Shown: positions 43,818 through 58,400, numbered from the stretch's first letter. The stretch: DNA of 64,000 nucleotides from Carettochelys insculpta (GCF_033958435.1 NC_134152.1:26138001-26202000); one strand, 5' to 3'. Notes: generated by a model from the sequence alone, not told the origin. Made by a program: numbers and translations.

Positions 43818-45550
43818 TTAGAGTTTGTATATCCAAGTAGCTCCTCCTTCTTTCATAAGAGCAAATAAAAAATATGCCACAACCAAAATCCTGTAACTAC
43901 TTACAAGCACTTAAAAATGTGGAAAGGCACCATGTTTGTAATGGATAGCCAATTACAAATTGAAATATGTTTTGTTCATATATTTAAGTGAAGACTCCTG
44001 TAATGAAACTTGAGAATAAATCAGCAATTGTACATTATCTGACACTAGTGCAAATTGTACTGGCAAATGCACTTAAGTATTCTGCAACTACAGCGGAACA
44101 TCCAGAGAATCACCTACTGTTGTGAACTGGGGTACAAATGTAAACTTATGAGTCCATAGGAGCACGCTATTGCAAATAATATTTGCACACAAGTTTTTTA
44201 TTTGTGAAGTGTCAAAAGTTGCACTTGGTGCTCTCATCCACAACATCAAGCTGTCTCAAGGAGCATGTAAAGTTATGTACCCTAGCTCCAGAAAATTCAA
44301 TCAACCATTAGTTTTTGTTTAGTTAAAGTACTGTGCTATTGCAATACACGATGACAATACAGCTGCTGTTGAGTAAGGAGGTTGCAGATTGTTAAGACTA
44401 AAATGTGTATTTAAACTTGTTCTTGCTGTAACTTAGCAACCTTGAGAACACTGTATTTATTTGCAACTCCGTTAGACTGCATTTAAACAAAAGTCAAATT
44501 TTCATTTTGTTTCATTTTCTTCACAACATTTGTGTGTATAAAGTAGTTGTCATGTAGTGGAATAAAACGTGGTGAAATATTTGAGAATAATTTAAGCTAT
44601 TTGGATCAGTAGTTGTAAAGATTAAAACACAGGTCATGTACATCAAGCCATGTGTAATATGGCATCAGTAAGTCTTGTATTTGCTGTCATCCCCCTGGTT
44701 CTCCACCTAACATTTTTAAAAGTCAGTAGAGAAACGTGTGTTGAGTATTCGCAAAACATCATACAATTAGGCTCAGTAAAAACTATGGGAGGTGGAGGCA
44801 GATGAGTTTTCCAAAGCTGTAGTCAGAAATCTAGATGAGCTGTTCCTAGCACGCTGCATTACTTTGGTAGATTTTCCTCCATTTATGTCTTTTCATTAGA
44901 TTCCAGAATCAGCTTGATGGGATTGTTTCTTTGGATATCTTATGTAAGTGTCAAATGTTAATCATTTATAATTTAACTTTAAATATTTCTTAGCAATTAA
45001 CTTGACAAGAAGAAATTCTTTTGCTCCTAATGACAAATTAACATTTTTATAATGGAAGGGTTGAGCAGGGGCAGTGGACAACTAGGATTTCAGCTTTCCT
45101 CTGCCCTGGAAATCTGAGGTGACTGAAGAGGTAGTAAAATTTACCTCACAAAAGAGTAAAAGCTGAGCAACTGAAAACAGGAAGTCTTAGACATATTTTT
45201 ACCTGCTGCCAAAGAATCCAGTTGTCACTAACGTCAGAGAATCCGTAAATTTTTTCATACCTTGCTAGTTGGCTTTGATCTAGTCCTGTTTAAAAATGAC
45301 TCTAGCCTGCCTCTTTACTGTTCACGGTGCTATGAATTATGTTTAATGTTACTGGCACAACTGTATCCTGGCTATAGCCCTAATGAATGCACGTAGGTCT
45401 GGACTTGTTAAAGGCTAGTGGTGAGGTGAGATGAGTTCAAAATTCAGATCCCAGCTAAACCAGGCCGGATGTTCCTCTTCTAAGATTTAAAAAAAGACAA
45501 ATAGATACAATTAATAGGCAAGCAGAAGAGCACCCAAACCAGCAGCTAGG
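43818..45550. other. Intergenic sequence between SUN1 and GET4
   Basis: AT-rich single-copy-looking DNA. I see no exon, RNA gene or dated repeat in it. Confidence 0.5.
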
Positions 45551-46450
45551 GGGCCTGTGGGAGGAACCCAATCCTGCCTCCTCCTGGGCTGCTCTGGCCT
45601 TGCCTCACCAAAGCCATCTGCCCCCCCAGCTCCAGGTTTTCCCAGCCCCTCCCACGGCTCCTTCTCCTTCAGTGCTATCACCGCCCCACCCCCACAACCT
45701 CCTCCCTCTCCCCACCCATCCCTGAGTCACGTGTCGCGCCGTCGTCAGAGCAAAGCGGCGCTAAGGGGACTGGCCCGCCCAGGCTGCCGTCTTGCACATG
45801 GGCGGGGCCGACGGAAGCCGACTCGGACAGAGATCTGTACGGCCTGTGTAAAGCAGGCAGCTGCGCGACCTAGGCCGCCGCCCACCCCCACCCCACATCC
45901 ATGGCGGCAGCGATGATGGCGGCGGCGGCGGAGCAGGAGGCCGTGAAGGGCGGCGGCAGCGGCCGGAACCGGGGTGGGGTGCAGCGGGTGGAGGGGAAGC
46001 TCCGCGCCAGCGTGGAGAAGGGCGAATACTACGAGGCGCACCAGATGTACCGGACCCTTTTCTTCAGGTACCGCTCGGCCAGGCATCCTTTCCAGAGCCT
46101 TCCGAGCGCACACTAACGTGCTGCCCGCGCGCCCCGTCTGTGCTGTTGGTCTGGCGGCCTGCTCGTCCCGTCTGCTCGTCAGCTGATTGGGCGAGAGAGG
46201 GGCGGCGCTCCCTGCGCAGAATACCGTGAAGTGCGTAGGGAGAGGTGGAATTGAAGGGGTTGCGGGAGGGGTTAAATTCTCTCGAGCCCTCTCCGTCCCC
46301 GTGCAGCCTTTTTCCTCGTGGGTGGGGTGGGGAGCCGAGGAACATTTGGCGGAAGAGAGCGGGGGAGCTAACGAAGGGGGAAGGCCGAGGGGCAGTTGGG
46401 GGGCAATATGGGGGTTAGCGAAGGCGGGGCTGTCCCAAGCGATACGGATG
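45551..46450 (+). promoter_or_regulatory. GET4: GET4 CpG island promoter
   Basis: CpG-dense, GC-rich sequence surrounds the first exon, in sharp contrast to the AT-rich flanks. There is no TATA box near the expected start. TGAGTCACGTG at 45723-45733 overlaps an AP-1-like TGAGTCA and a CACGTG E-box (GTCACGTG). This is the form of a housekeeping promoter. The transcription start cannot be fixed from sequence, but the 5' UTR lies before 45901. Confidence 0.8.
45901..46067 (+). CDS. GET4: GET4 exon 1
   Basis: Start ATG, Ala-rich leader (a second ATG run at 45913-45918 could also serve), then [20 protein letters not shown]. Donor TTCAG|GTACCG. Ends in phase 2. Confidence 0.97.
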
Positions 46451-49400
46451 TTCACAGGCTGGAGCTTGGTGTGGTGCGCTGAGGCTCCATGGCCAGCACG
46501 GCTGAAGTCTGGACCCCTGATTTCTGACCACCTCTGAGTGGGGGCCACGCACTGCTTGGTGGGGGCTTGCAGTCCATGGTCACGGGTCTCGCTCCACCCC
46601 AGAGCTATTGGCTTGGGAGGTGGAGTAGCTCCTTGCCTAGCTCTTGTCCTGCTCTCACCTGTGGCCGAGGGGGGCTGGATGGCCGCATAGACCTGTAAAT
46701 CATAGGCCCCTCCTTTGCTGTATGTAGGTGATGCTATTATTCAGTTTCTTTCGGTTTTGTACTCCACTGCCTTAGGAGGCTCTCATCTCATACCCCCAAA
46801 GAGCCCCTTTGGGCCAAAAAGTTGATGCGAGCTTGGTGCTTCATTTTCTCATTCTTTCCTGACTGCTTGATGCTGCAGATAGACTTGCCTTGGAGCAAGC
46901 AGGATTGTGGGTGGGGAAATTCCTTATTTCTTCTACCCTGACCATCCTGCCCGCACGTCCTCTTATGCTGACTTGCTTTAACAGCTTGGCACCCTAAGGC
47001 CAGCCCTATTGGAAGGGATCTCAATGCTCTTTAACCAACAGAAACATTTGATGCCTCTTTAAAATACGTTGATTTCTCATCATGTGTAATCTCCTTGCAA
47101 ATCTTTAAAAGGGCAGGTGCTATTGCACAGCTCCACATTTTCTGTTTAACCTGTTAATGGGTAGTGTAACCGGTCTACTTCACAGTGCAGTACTTGTGCT
47201 GTGGTATTACTTGAATTGTCATGTACTATGTAAGACTTTAACTCTTTTGCATGTGAAATATTAGCCTAAATGGTAGAAACTAGATAGAATTCAGATGTTT
47301 AAGAGTAACAGTAAGTCTCCACAATATTTGTGTTGAGATCATTTACCTCATCAGAAGTTTATCTTTAATCTTCTTGCAGAAAAGTTTAAATTTGTAATAC
47401 TGGTTTTCTTTCTTGTATCTCTTGTAACAAGCACTGTTTTCTTTCATGGTAACTTTCAAATTTGAAACCTTTTGCATCCTGGTTTGAACCCACTGAATTA
47501 ACTTAAGAAGGGTAGATCAGGCAAAACATGAGACTGAGGGGGCATTCAATGAAATGAAAAACTGATAGATTCAAGAATTGAAAACAAGGGAAATACTTTT
47601 TTTTCAGAACAAGTCTTAGTTAAACTACGAACCTTTCCACTGGGAGTCAGAGGCCAAGAATTTATCAGTGTCCAAAAAGGGATAACAGTGAGGGATAGCA
47701 AGAATAGCTAGAGTTGTTATAGTTAGTGGTACCAAATTATGTTGTAAACCTTTTCCTGATAGAAATTAGGATGAGACCTAATGAGGGTGAACAAATAACT
47801 TTCCCTGCTTCACAGTTTTTACAACTGCAGAAGCACCTGATACTCCTGCGACAGAAAAGATGTGTCTTTGGTCTAATCCAGTGTGGCAATTCCTGTCATC
47901 CTAAGAATGTTATGTACTTGGGTGTGTTGTTTGTAGGTGCTGACTGGTTCAAATGCATCTAGGTTTCTGACTTTTGAAATGTCAAGTCAGATTCAAGATT
48001 TAACCTCGGCGTGACCATCAAATTGGCTTACATTTATTGTTGCTCATAAACACTTGGTTTAATCTGCGTAAGCCATCAAGGTCTCACTTACAGAACCATT
48101 TCCCTCTTCCCACTTCACTGTAATCTATAACAATGGCAAACTTATAAAAGTGAGAGGAGCAAGAAGTATTATCAACTGAATTAATTAATTGACATGCCAG
48201 ATATAGTGCTACTTGTTTCCACTGTTGCTTTCATAATAACTTAAGTCATGATTTGGAGTGTGATTAAGTATCATGAAATGAGAAATCTTAGTTTTGAAAG
48301 AGCTCATTATCTAATAAATAAATGTTAATCTTTAAAGTGCGTATTTAATGTGCTCATTTTATATTTAAATAAACCTGCACATAGAATGCCACTGTGTTGC
48401 TGTGCAAATATACACCACTTTTATCTAAATAAGCATAATGTTGTGTATTGTATTTGTGAATACGACTTTTTTTTTAAACAACTTTCATTTTAAAATGCCA
48501 TGATTTTGTTAATCTTTAGAAAAGGGAACTTAACTCAGCTTTTGGTTGGCACAGGACTCTTAATATCTTCAATTTATAGTTGTATGCTTTAGTGGTGGTT
48601 AAAATCACCTTGTGAAATGTTGCTTTAAGGAAAATTGCTCCACACATAAGCAGTTACATTTTTACACTTAGTGATATGTTTTCTTGGTTTCTGGTCTTTT
48701 ACTCCCCAGGGAATGACCTTGAAAGACCGTTTTTGATGGCAGGGGAATAAGAGTTAGGAACTGAGAAAGTTCAACAATACAAGGTTCTGTCAGTATTAAT
48801 GGGTCTCTGGAGTCCATTTAGCAGAAAGTGGTGATATGGTTTAGGTTTCCTTATTGGAAGAGGAACAGAGGTACCCCTGTTGTAAACAGGTATTTTTGTC
48901 CTGTCTGACAAAGGAAACATTGTCACAGTAGGTTTAAGAAATAGCAGTGTCTTCTTTCTTTTTGATAAATTTATATAAAAGCCACAAGCAAAGTACAGCC
49001 ATTATGCAAAATAGAAATAGTGTGGATAACAAAACCATTATGTATAACCCTAGTCCATTTAGTAAAGGAATTCCTAGCATACAGTAGAGGCTACAAAAAA
49101 AGCTCTATAGAGGCAGTCATACGAAGGCAATGTTTTAGCTAAAAATAAGCTACATCACACACACCAAGGACCAGGCATACTATGATCAAATAAAGGGAAA
49201 TCACTGGTGCATGCCGTGTAATAAAATTCTAGAAGTATTGACGTTTAAGTAGTGTTAGTCTCAGAAATTTATATAGGAGAGGGAAAAAATCTTAGCACAA
49301 AAACTAAATGATTTCTAATCCTGTATCTACCTGGCTGGCTGAAAGGTCAGTGGGAGGCCGGGAAGATCAACTCAGCAGAGGTAATCTTGTCTGGTGTGTT

Positions 49401-52400
49401 CTGTTGAGCACTCAAGACTACTTAAACCAATGGCTGATCTCTAGTGTCTTGAATGGTGACTGTACAGTTGACAAATGTTCTAATCCAGTGGTTCCCAAAT
49501 GCCTATGTTTTGATTTTTGAGAAACATTCACCTCCCTCCCGCTCTTCTTTATCATCATCCAAACCCCCCCCTTAACAAAAAATTCAATTAGTAATTTACA
49601 GTAAACACAAAGTTGATATAAAAACATTATTTAAAATAAGCACAAATAGTTTTCCTTGCCCCTTGCGGGTGTCTGATCAGCCCTAGCTAGCCAGCTGCTA
49701 GAGCTGCCTGCACCAGCTACTAGAGCTTCCCGCACCAGCTGCCCTTCCCACTTGAGACCTGTGTTGCCAGAGCCACCTGCCTGAGTCCCACACTGCTGGG
49801 GCCAGCCATCCGCTCATCCACCAGCTGCCTACCCCAGCTCTGGACCAGCCATCCAAGCCCCCCACGCTGCCTAGGCCAGCCACCCGCCTGCCAGCCTGAT
49901 CCTTCCGAGCGTTATGCTGCTGGAGCCAGCTGTCAGTCCAAGCTGCCTGAGCCCTGTGATGCTGGGGCCAGCCGCCCAGGCCCCATGAATCCTGCAAGCT
50001 GGCTGGCCACATGAGCACCATAAGCCCTGCTAGGCACCTGCCTGAGCCCCTCCCCTCCCACAAAGCCAGGCACCACAAGCCCCCACTCTTATCTCATCCC
50101 CCTTACCTGAGCCAGGCACCCCCAGGTTCTCATCTAACCCCATCCTCCTCCTTCCTCCCCCAATCCACACTCACTCACCTTTGCGTGTGGGTCTTTGTCG
50201 GCTGCCTGCTTTTCATAGCAGCTGCATCAGGTCATCTATGTGAAATGGCAGGAGCTGAGAGCTGGAAGAAAAAGCCAGCTCTTTTTTTGGGTTGGGAGGA
50301 TTATGAGGGGGCTTGGTTGTCTTGTTCCTCCCCTGGAATTTCTTCATGCCCCCCTGGGGGGTACACACCCCCCCCCGTTTAGGAAACCCTGGGCTAATCA
50401 ATCATGAGGTGAAACAAGCTATGGAATTAAAAGATGGCAAATATAATTCCTTATTTCTCCACAAGAATTTCTTTACAATGTATGTGATACTGTCTTTATT
50501 CAGTTTAGAACTGAGACTATCCAAGACCTTCAGTTATAGAGTGCAGGGTGTCTCACACTTAGTTTACTTTAGGCAAGTGCCAGGGAGGAAGACAGTTGAG
50601 CAGGAGGTCTCTGTTATGGCTCCACTATGTTATTGTGCTGTGTATGTAGCATTTATACTGAAAGCATTCTAAACTTCCATTTATAATTGATATAATAGGA
50701 CATGCTGGAGACTTTCATTTATTGTTCACATAATAATAGTCTATGCATCATACCAAACTTTTGGGGCATGCCTCTCTGGTCCAGGAGAGAGAGAATATTA
50801 AGATTTATTTTTTTAAGTTTTAGTCAGGCCAAAAGTGATGTTCAGAAGTTCCATTTATAAGTCCTTGTTTTCATATGCTTATAACTTTTAATCAGTTCAA
50901 TGTTTGGGTGATGACCAGGAAAGGGAATTTTTAAAAAATACCTATAATAAAGTCCATCCACATACTATATGCCTTCTTTGCAACCAGCTTTGTTGTAGTG
51001 TTCACGTGCCCATACATTGATTTTTCAATGCATACATAATTGAAAATGAATTTTTGTCACACAGTTCTTCAAGTAGTAATAAATTACTTTCAAGTGCTTT
51101 TGAGCATATGGAGAGCTGTCATTTAATGTATTGTGTGGCGCAATTTTTTTGCTTTGCTTTGTTGTTGTTTGCAGGTATATGTCCCAAGGCAAACATGTAG
51201 AAGCAAGAGAACTAATGTACTCTGGGGCACTATTGTTCTTCAGTCACAACCAAGTAAGAAATCTTTTAATTTTTTTGAAATTCTTTGAGCTTTGAGTGGC
51301 AAAACACTAGTGCTAAAAGTTTTGGGCTAATAAGCAGTCTTAGTGCTTGTCTATATTTGGACACTTAAAGTTAAGAGAAATCAACTAAGATCATGAAGCG
51401 TTACGCAAAGTTAAAGGACGTTAAACCATTGTGTGGCCTTACTTCACATAATGCTTATTTGCGGATTTGGTTGATTTGTCATGTTTTACCTGGCTGTCCC
51501 CATGTAGACAAGTCTTTTTTGTGGGAAGCTGCCGTGTAATCTTTTTCCAGTGCATGTGAGTTTGAAATCTTTCTGTACAGAGCTGACTTGCTTCACTTCT
51601 AGAGACTTCAGGTGTGTCCATGATACCTTTGTATCCCAAACCAGTTGTGCTGTATTTTCAGGCAGGTTTTAAGCTTACTTCATGAAATTACTACTTTTTG
51701 TGAGGGTAGAACATGATTGATTGTCCCTGTTCCATCTGAAAATTTGTTTGCTTTACACAAAATGTTTGATCTTCTTCTAGCAGCTAATGATTGTTTCATC
51801 ACTAACAATAAGTTTCTTGCTTTTGTGCACATTTTGTAGCAAAACAGTGCTGCTGATCTGTCCATGCTGGTCTTAGAGTCTTTAGAGAAGTCGGATGCAA
51901 AAGTAACAGATGATCTGCTAGGTGAGTTGATCTCATTGCATTTAGTTTGACAGAATTTCAAGCCTGTTTGCATTTCAGAGAACTTGTGCGTTGTCAAAAA
52001 TGTAATTTCTCCTGCACCTTCAATCTTTTTCATTGTGCCATGAGTTAAGGGCTTCTGTTTTGCTAAGGGGTTAGTTTACTTCCCAAAATGACGTGCAGAC
52101 AAAACTGCTGGAAAAGTAATAGATTCTCAGTAATTGAAGTGGCCCTAAGAATACAGACATACTTTGAGCAAACATCGCTATGTTTTGTAGGTGGAGCATG
52201 ATTTTTGGCATTGTCCTCTCCCCAACACAGGAGCAACAAGTATTGTCTGCACAGTAATTGACCTCTCCGCCGCTTTGATGGACAGCGGCTTCCTATCCAG
52301 TCAGTGTGGTGATGTGTGCATTGCCCGCGGGTCGTCCATTTTGTCAAAGCAAGTTTGCTTGTCGGACTGTCTGATTCGGTAAGCGTGCAGTTCATAAAGT

Positions 52401-55400
52401 CCTTCTTGTGAGCTGCCCAGCTGGAAATCATATGAAGAGTCTCTTCCACATCAGCTGCTGTTCTAGGGGCCTGCGGACGAACAGGAGACTGGGCTTAGGG
52501 ATTGCACTTTGTTTCTATAGAGCCAGTCTGGCATTTCACTCCACGGTCCTCTGACAGCCCTGCTCCTAATTACAGGCTCCCATCCCTGATGCTTCCTATG
52601 ACTGGTGTGCATCTTCCTAACCGAAGCCTTATCTCCTCACTGGAACTCCCTGACGGCAGAGGAACATCTGTCCTAAGCCATGGGACATAGGAAGCTGTCC
52701 CTACCTAGTGCCAGTTACCAGGCAGGGTATGGTTTCTGGCACTGCAGCGGAGAGGTCAATTGGATGTTACTGATTTACAGAGCTAAGATTGACTTTTACA
52801 CATGGAAGTACATTGTTCAAAGTCATTTATTTAAGAACAACAACTTATCTTTTAAGATGGTTTTTACAAAGGTTTATTGATAACAGGAGAAACTTTGCTG
52901 TGTTTCTGGTAATTTTAATTTCGTGTTTGTGTTGCTTTTAGAAAACTTGGCTAAAGTGTTCAGTTTGATGGATCCAAATTCTCCTGAAAGAGTAGCTTTT
53001 GTGTCCAGAGCACTGAAATGGTCCAGTGGTGGATCAGGGAAACTCGGTCACCCAAAATTACATCAGTTATTAGCCATCACATTGTGGAAAGGTAGGAATT
53101 GTAATACTGAGATTTCTAAAATCTTGTAAGATAATTATATCCATTTCTTAAGCATGAAAAGTGAAATATAAATTTGGATAGATTGTGTTCTTATTTTAAG
53201 TCAAAATTTTGCTGGACAAACACATTGCAGAGCCCAGAGTGAGCCTTCCATCTAGTGCTGTAGTAAATCCAGGTGAGTTCTGCACTGTAGTTTGGAAATT
53301 TATTTCAGTGCGTGCAGTTTTTTTTTTTAAATAATCCTAGATAAAGCAGCCAGAGACTGTTTTAGCATATGACATTATTTGCTGTGGTCTTCTTAAGATT
53401 TTGATGTGGCATCTAGATGAAACTGAGCTCTGACCATCAGACTTAACATAACCAACTTCAGAGCCCTCTTCTTGGATTTATTGGCTTAATTATGTGTGAA
53501 GCCAAATGTAAAATGTTGTCATATCACAGAGGGACATAAACCTCTCTACTCAGTCATAGGTGATGTATGAATTTGATGTTATATACAGTACATGCAAACA
53601 TTTGAGAGTAGTTGAACAAAAACGTCCCTTTCTCCAATGTCCCTTGCGTCTCTACCAATACCAATATCCTGAGTAAATTTTCTAACAAAACAAAATCAGA
53701 CCTGCAGCTCTGAAGTTGGGCTGTTCATCAAAATAGTAAACTTCACCCCAGAGTCTAAAGTTCTGGTTGCCTTTGTTTGATCTGCCGTACTATTTCTCTG
53801 TGGTGTAATTGTGAGAGTTACTGGTTGGCTGGCATTTAATGTGTGTTGCTGTTTTCAGCTGCTGAAAGGAGAGTACAGGTTGAACCTCTCTCATCTGGCG
53901 CTCTTTGGACCGGACCAGTGCCGAATGAGAGAATTTGCAGGGCCACAGCAGGTCAATACTGTCTAGTACATTACCACACTTCCCCTGCTTACTGGGTTGT
54001 TTAGACATTTTAGGGATAAATTATAGCTAAATAACAGCCCAGAACACTGAGAGCCAGGGCTGGTGGCTGTAAACAAACTTTATGGGACCATGGGAAACCT
54101 GGCCAAACCCCGATAAGTGGTCATTTGACTGACTAAAATCATGCTGGATTAAGGATGTTGCCAATGAGAGTGCCACGTTAGAGGGGTTCAACCTGTATTT
54201 CTGGAGCCATCAGTGTTAGATTCTCAGAGACTCCAGCAGGAGTGTGGACATGGTAGGCAAAATAAACAACATGCTCTTACGTTGAGTGTGCTCGGACCAT
54301 AGCAAATGACTTGATGTCCAGCCACAGATAAATGTGTTTTCTCTTAGGTCGTATGTTTTGACACCTTGATTTGAAGAAGGCTATATTATGGGACTTTTGT
54401 CTTTAATTTAGCAGAGCCATTGGCTAGAATACAGTTTTGCCTGAAATAAAGTTCTAGTAAATGTTGTTTATTAACTTTTGCTTCAGTATAGAAGTAACTT
54501 AAGTTTAATGGTGGGGACTGAGTTAGACTCAAATTTAAGAGAAATCTCTTCTCCACACGATTTCAACATAATGACATTTGAGTTTAAGGTGAAACTTCTT
54601 GCCACCTCATCTCACTACTACTGGTAATATATTAAATTTGCTAGTAGGCTGATAGTTGATTTCCCCCCCCCACCCCCCCCAGTATTTGAGTAGTAAGATG
54701 GGAGAAGCAATGTCTGAATAACAGCAGCTTGTAAATATTACTAATTCAAAATGTATTTAGGATTTATTTACAAAGACAAATGGTCCTTTCTTTGTGTTTG
54801 TTGTATGTACCCCTCATAACAGCCCCTATGAGGCATCTGTTTGGAAAAGGAATAAACCTACCAAATCTTGGATGTAGCATAACAAACTGATTTCCTAGCA
54901 GATGTTTTCTTTTTCTTTCTTCTGTAGAGCAAAACTATTGTGAATCTCGGTATCACTTCTTGCACTCCACAGACGGCGAAGGATGTGCTAATATGCTAGT
55001 AGAATACTCCTCATCTAGGGGATATTGCAGTGAGGTGGATATGTTTGTAGCACAGGCAGTCTTACAGTAAGCGTTCAACATTTATTGAATATAAAAGTGT
55101 TTGCTCTGCAAAGTGTTGGGTTAAACTCCTTGCATTCTGGAGTCTGGTGTTAAACATGGTTTGTGCAAAAGAAATTATGAAAGTGAATAAAGTTTGCATC
55201 TTTAATTAATGAGACGTAAATTGATTCAAAGATTGCATGTGACCCACTGTCATAAAAAGCGAGGGGTTGAAAATCAGACTAATTAGTTTTGTTCTTTTAA
55301 TAATTGGTCTGAATGTGAAAATAGCATCCTTACCATTAGAGTAAGTTCTCCTTTAAGGGTGTTAAATTAGAGCCCTTATGTTAGAAATGAATTTGTAATC

Positions 55401-58400
55401 ATTTGTAAAATCCTTTCTTTTCATAATCCTTGAAAGCCTGACACCTGAAATATGTCCTTACCATTATTATTCACGCAATCTTGGTGCCCAGAGGCCCAGA
55501 TTGTTGTACGAGGCTGTGTACAAACACAAAAGGCTAACATGGTCCCTGCCACGGAGCTCGCCATCTAAGAACTACTACATTTGCTCCATGAAGCACATTT
55601 AATGGCAGCTATAGAATATTTCAGTGAGTAGAGTTACTGCCAGTTTCCTAAGATCATTAGAGCATTTTGTGTGTGTGTAAAAATAAAATTATGCAGGCTT
55701 GCAAATTGCTATGCCAAATGCTTTGATTTACTAGCCTCGGCTGAGTCAATTTTCATTTTGTTTTAACTAACACGCTCTGAAAATGATCTGTTCCCAGGCT
55801 GTCTGACTCTGCCTGTAAAAATGGCTTCCCTTTCATGTGTCGTCTCTCTTTTTTAATTAGAATAAGCTTCTTATGTGGCCGGTTGGACAGACTGGAATAG
55901 TAGCTTTTGTTATACAGAAGAATTGCTCAAACCTATATGGGTTTTCCATATGCTAGGGCAATTACATGTGGTGAAGAAGTAAAGCTATATTATGCCAATC
56001 AGAATTTATCCATCTAAATCTTTTGCTGACCTAGTTAGATAGCTAAAATAAGTTGTGCAACATATTTAGCTTTATCACAAGCTGTCATCTTATGCAAAAT
56101 CGATGTAACTTCTTGGTCATCAGTGAATAATAACGATTTTTTTTTAAACCCACAATAAGTGATGGTTCAGGAGCAGAGGTCATGAAATTGCTTGTTGCAG
56201 CCGTCTCAACACCTCTGGATACTTTCTGATCTGGTGGTACATATTAGGAAGTGTTTTTGTTCTTGTGAAGAATATAACTAGATTACTCCAGAATCTGGTG
56301 ATCTTGATCATCAATCACTTCGTTCAACTAGCTACAAATTCTTTGTGAGAATCTGACTTTGTTTATTTAAGATAGGACTTGCAGGCATTTAGATTCACTA
56401 TGGACAGAATTTTTTTGATGTCCTAGCTCTGAATCAGTACCAAGAATAGAAGGGAAGTTTGTTTTGTCAGTCAAGTCTAACAGATGGACACAAAAAGAGA
56501 GGGCGTTTTTACTTGGATGTCGGGAAAAATGAGGTATCCGCTACAATTAAAATTCTCTTTCAGAAGAGAAGCTTTTGACAACCATGTAGAACAGCTCCAG
56601 TTAACCTAAATGGTGCATAAAAAGCACCCATTATAATTTTTCATGTGTGTCTGATAGAGGGTGAATAAAGTTGTCTAGACTCATATCTTCCTTTAGATTG
56701 AGTTTCTCAGTAACTGTAACTATCTGAACTAATAGCACGTTTTTTATTAACTTGCCAATACTTCTGGTGTTCTTTAAGAATTTTCTCCTTGGCTGATTTT
56801 AAAGCAGCTACGAGAGCTCTTCATTGTCAATTAATAGTGTTTTTGTTCTCAACTCATGTATTCAGCCTGATGTAGTTTGTTAGTTATTGTATCAGATTGA
56901 ACATTTAGACTTTTTCGTTTAAAAGAAATTCTTTGGAACTCACAAATACCATTGTTAACATGTATCTTTATTGCTGCTTCTTTTAGGTTTCTCTGCTTAA
57001 AAAATAAGACCAGCGCATCAGTGGTTTTTACGACATATACACAGAAACATCCTTCAATAGAAAAGGGTCCTCCATTTGTACAGCCTTTGCTAAATTTCAT
57101 CTGGTTTCTGTTACTGGCTGTTGATGGGTACGGCTACTTACTCCTTTGCTTTTAATTAACTTTTCATTTTTCCTGAATATTACATTTTGTGCTTTGTTTC
57201 TTTTGTAGAGGAAAACTAACAGTATTTACAGTATTGTGTGAACAGTATCAACCTTCGCTTAAAAGAGATCCCATGTATAATGAGGTAGGTTACCTAGTTC
57301 TAATGCAGCCCAGTAGAATTAATTAAATAATGCCTTTTCAACATAACGCAACACATATTGCATTGTGAAGCCTAATAAAATGCAACAGATGACTCTCTTT
57401 GTCAGGCTTTTATCAAAAGGGATTGATTGTTACTGTGCAAAGTGTTTCAGTGGAACAATCTGATGTCTAGCAAATTGCCTTTTAAGAATGCAGTTATGGT
57501 AATTTTTAATATAAAGCACATTGTCTTAATTATTTTTTCAAAAACATTTTTCTCCACAAATCAGAGAGAGAAGTTGCGTTGCTAGAAGATTGCAGGGTTT
57601 GACTTCTTATTTTAAAGGACTATATGAGTTAACGTGTCTAATAGCTGTTTTGTGTGTCATTGCAGTACCTAGATAGAATAGGACAGCTCTTCTTTGGAGT
57701 TCCACCCAAGCAGACATCATCCTATGGAGGATTACTAGGTAATGTATAACAATGAGCTGTCTATAGATACAGTGTCTAATCTTGTTGGAAATAGTACTAG
57801 TTAATGCAATATTACTCATCCATTGTACTTGGCCTAGTTTATTAATTAGTATATGCAGTGTCTTTATGACATAAATAAGCATAGATAAAATGAGTCATTG
57901 ATATAAAAATGAATCATTTACACTTGTAAAATACATGGATATGAAGTTTATAAAATCCTCACCAAGTTAAAAAAGGGAAGAAATGGTACAATATTCTTAT
58001 CAATATTTAATCTGAGATTAAGTAGTACATTATAAAGTGAGCCCTCCTTGTAAAATTTAAGCACTGACTTAATTTGAAGCATGTGAGTATTCACATTGAT
58101 TTCAATGGGATTATTCATAAAGTTGAATACATCTGAAAGTATTTTGTAGAACTGGGACCTTAGAGAAAAGGCTAATATTTTTCAAAATAAGTAGTGTTTT
58201 GTGTAGTGAATGTTTGCTTCTGCCTGAGGAATCAATATTAATGCAATTTTTTCTACAAAAGTTTTACTGAAAGAAGAAATCAAAACATCGATGGTTAAGT
58301 ACTAGTTGCACTTAAATTTTTAAATCCAAACAGAACAAATTGTGCCGCATTATACAAAAAATTGTTGACTCCAGTATTTTCCCATAGAGAAATATGCTCT

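Noticed and set aside
45745..46548. 267-codon minus-strand frame across the GET4 CpG island
   Set aside because: Composition effect of GC-rich DNA opposite GET4 exon 1. It is Pro/Ala/His-rich with no domain.
49698..50382. Trp/Gly-rich and Pro-rich frames within the hAT element at 49486-50391
   Set aside because: They come from the degenerate GC-rich tandem array and resemble no protein.
54660..54680. C-rich homopolymer tract
   Set aside because: A simple poly-C repeat interrupted by A; no further structure seen.
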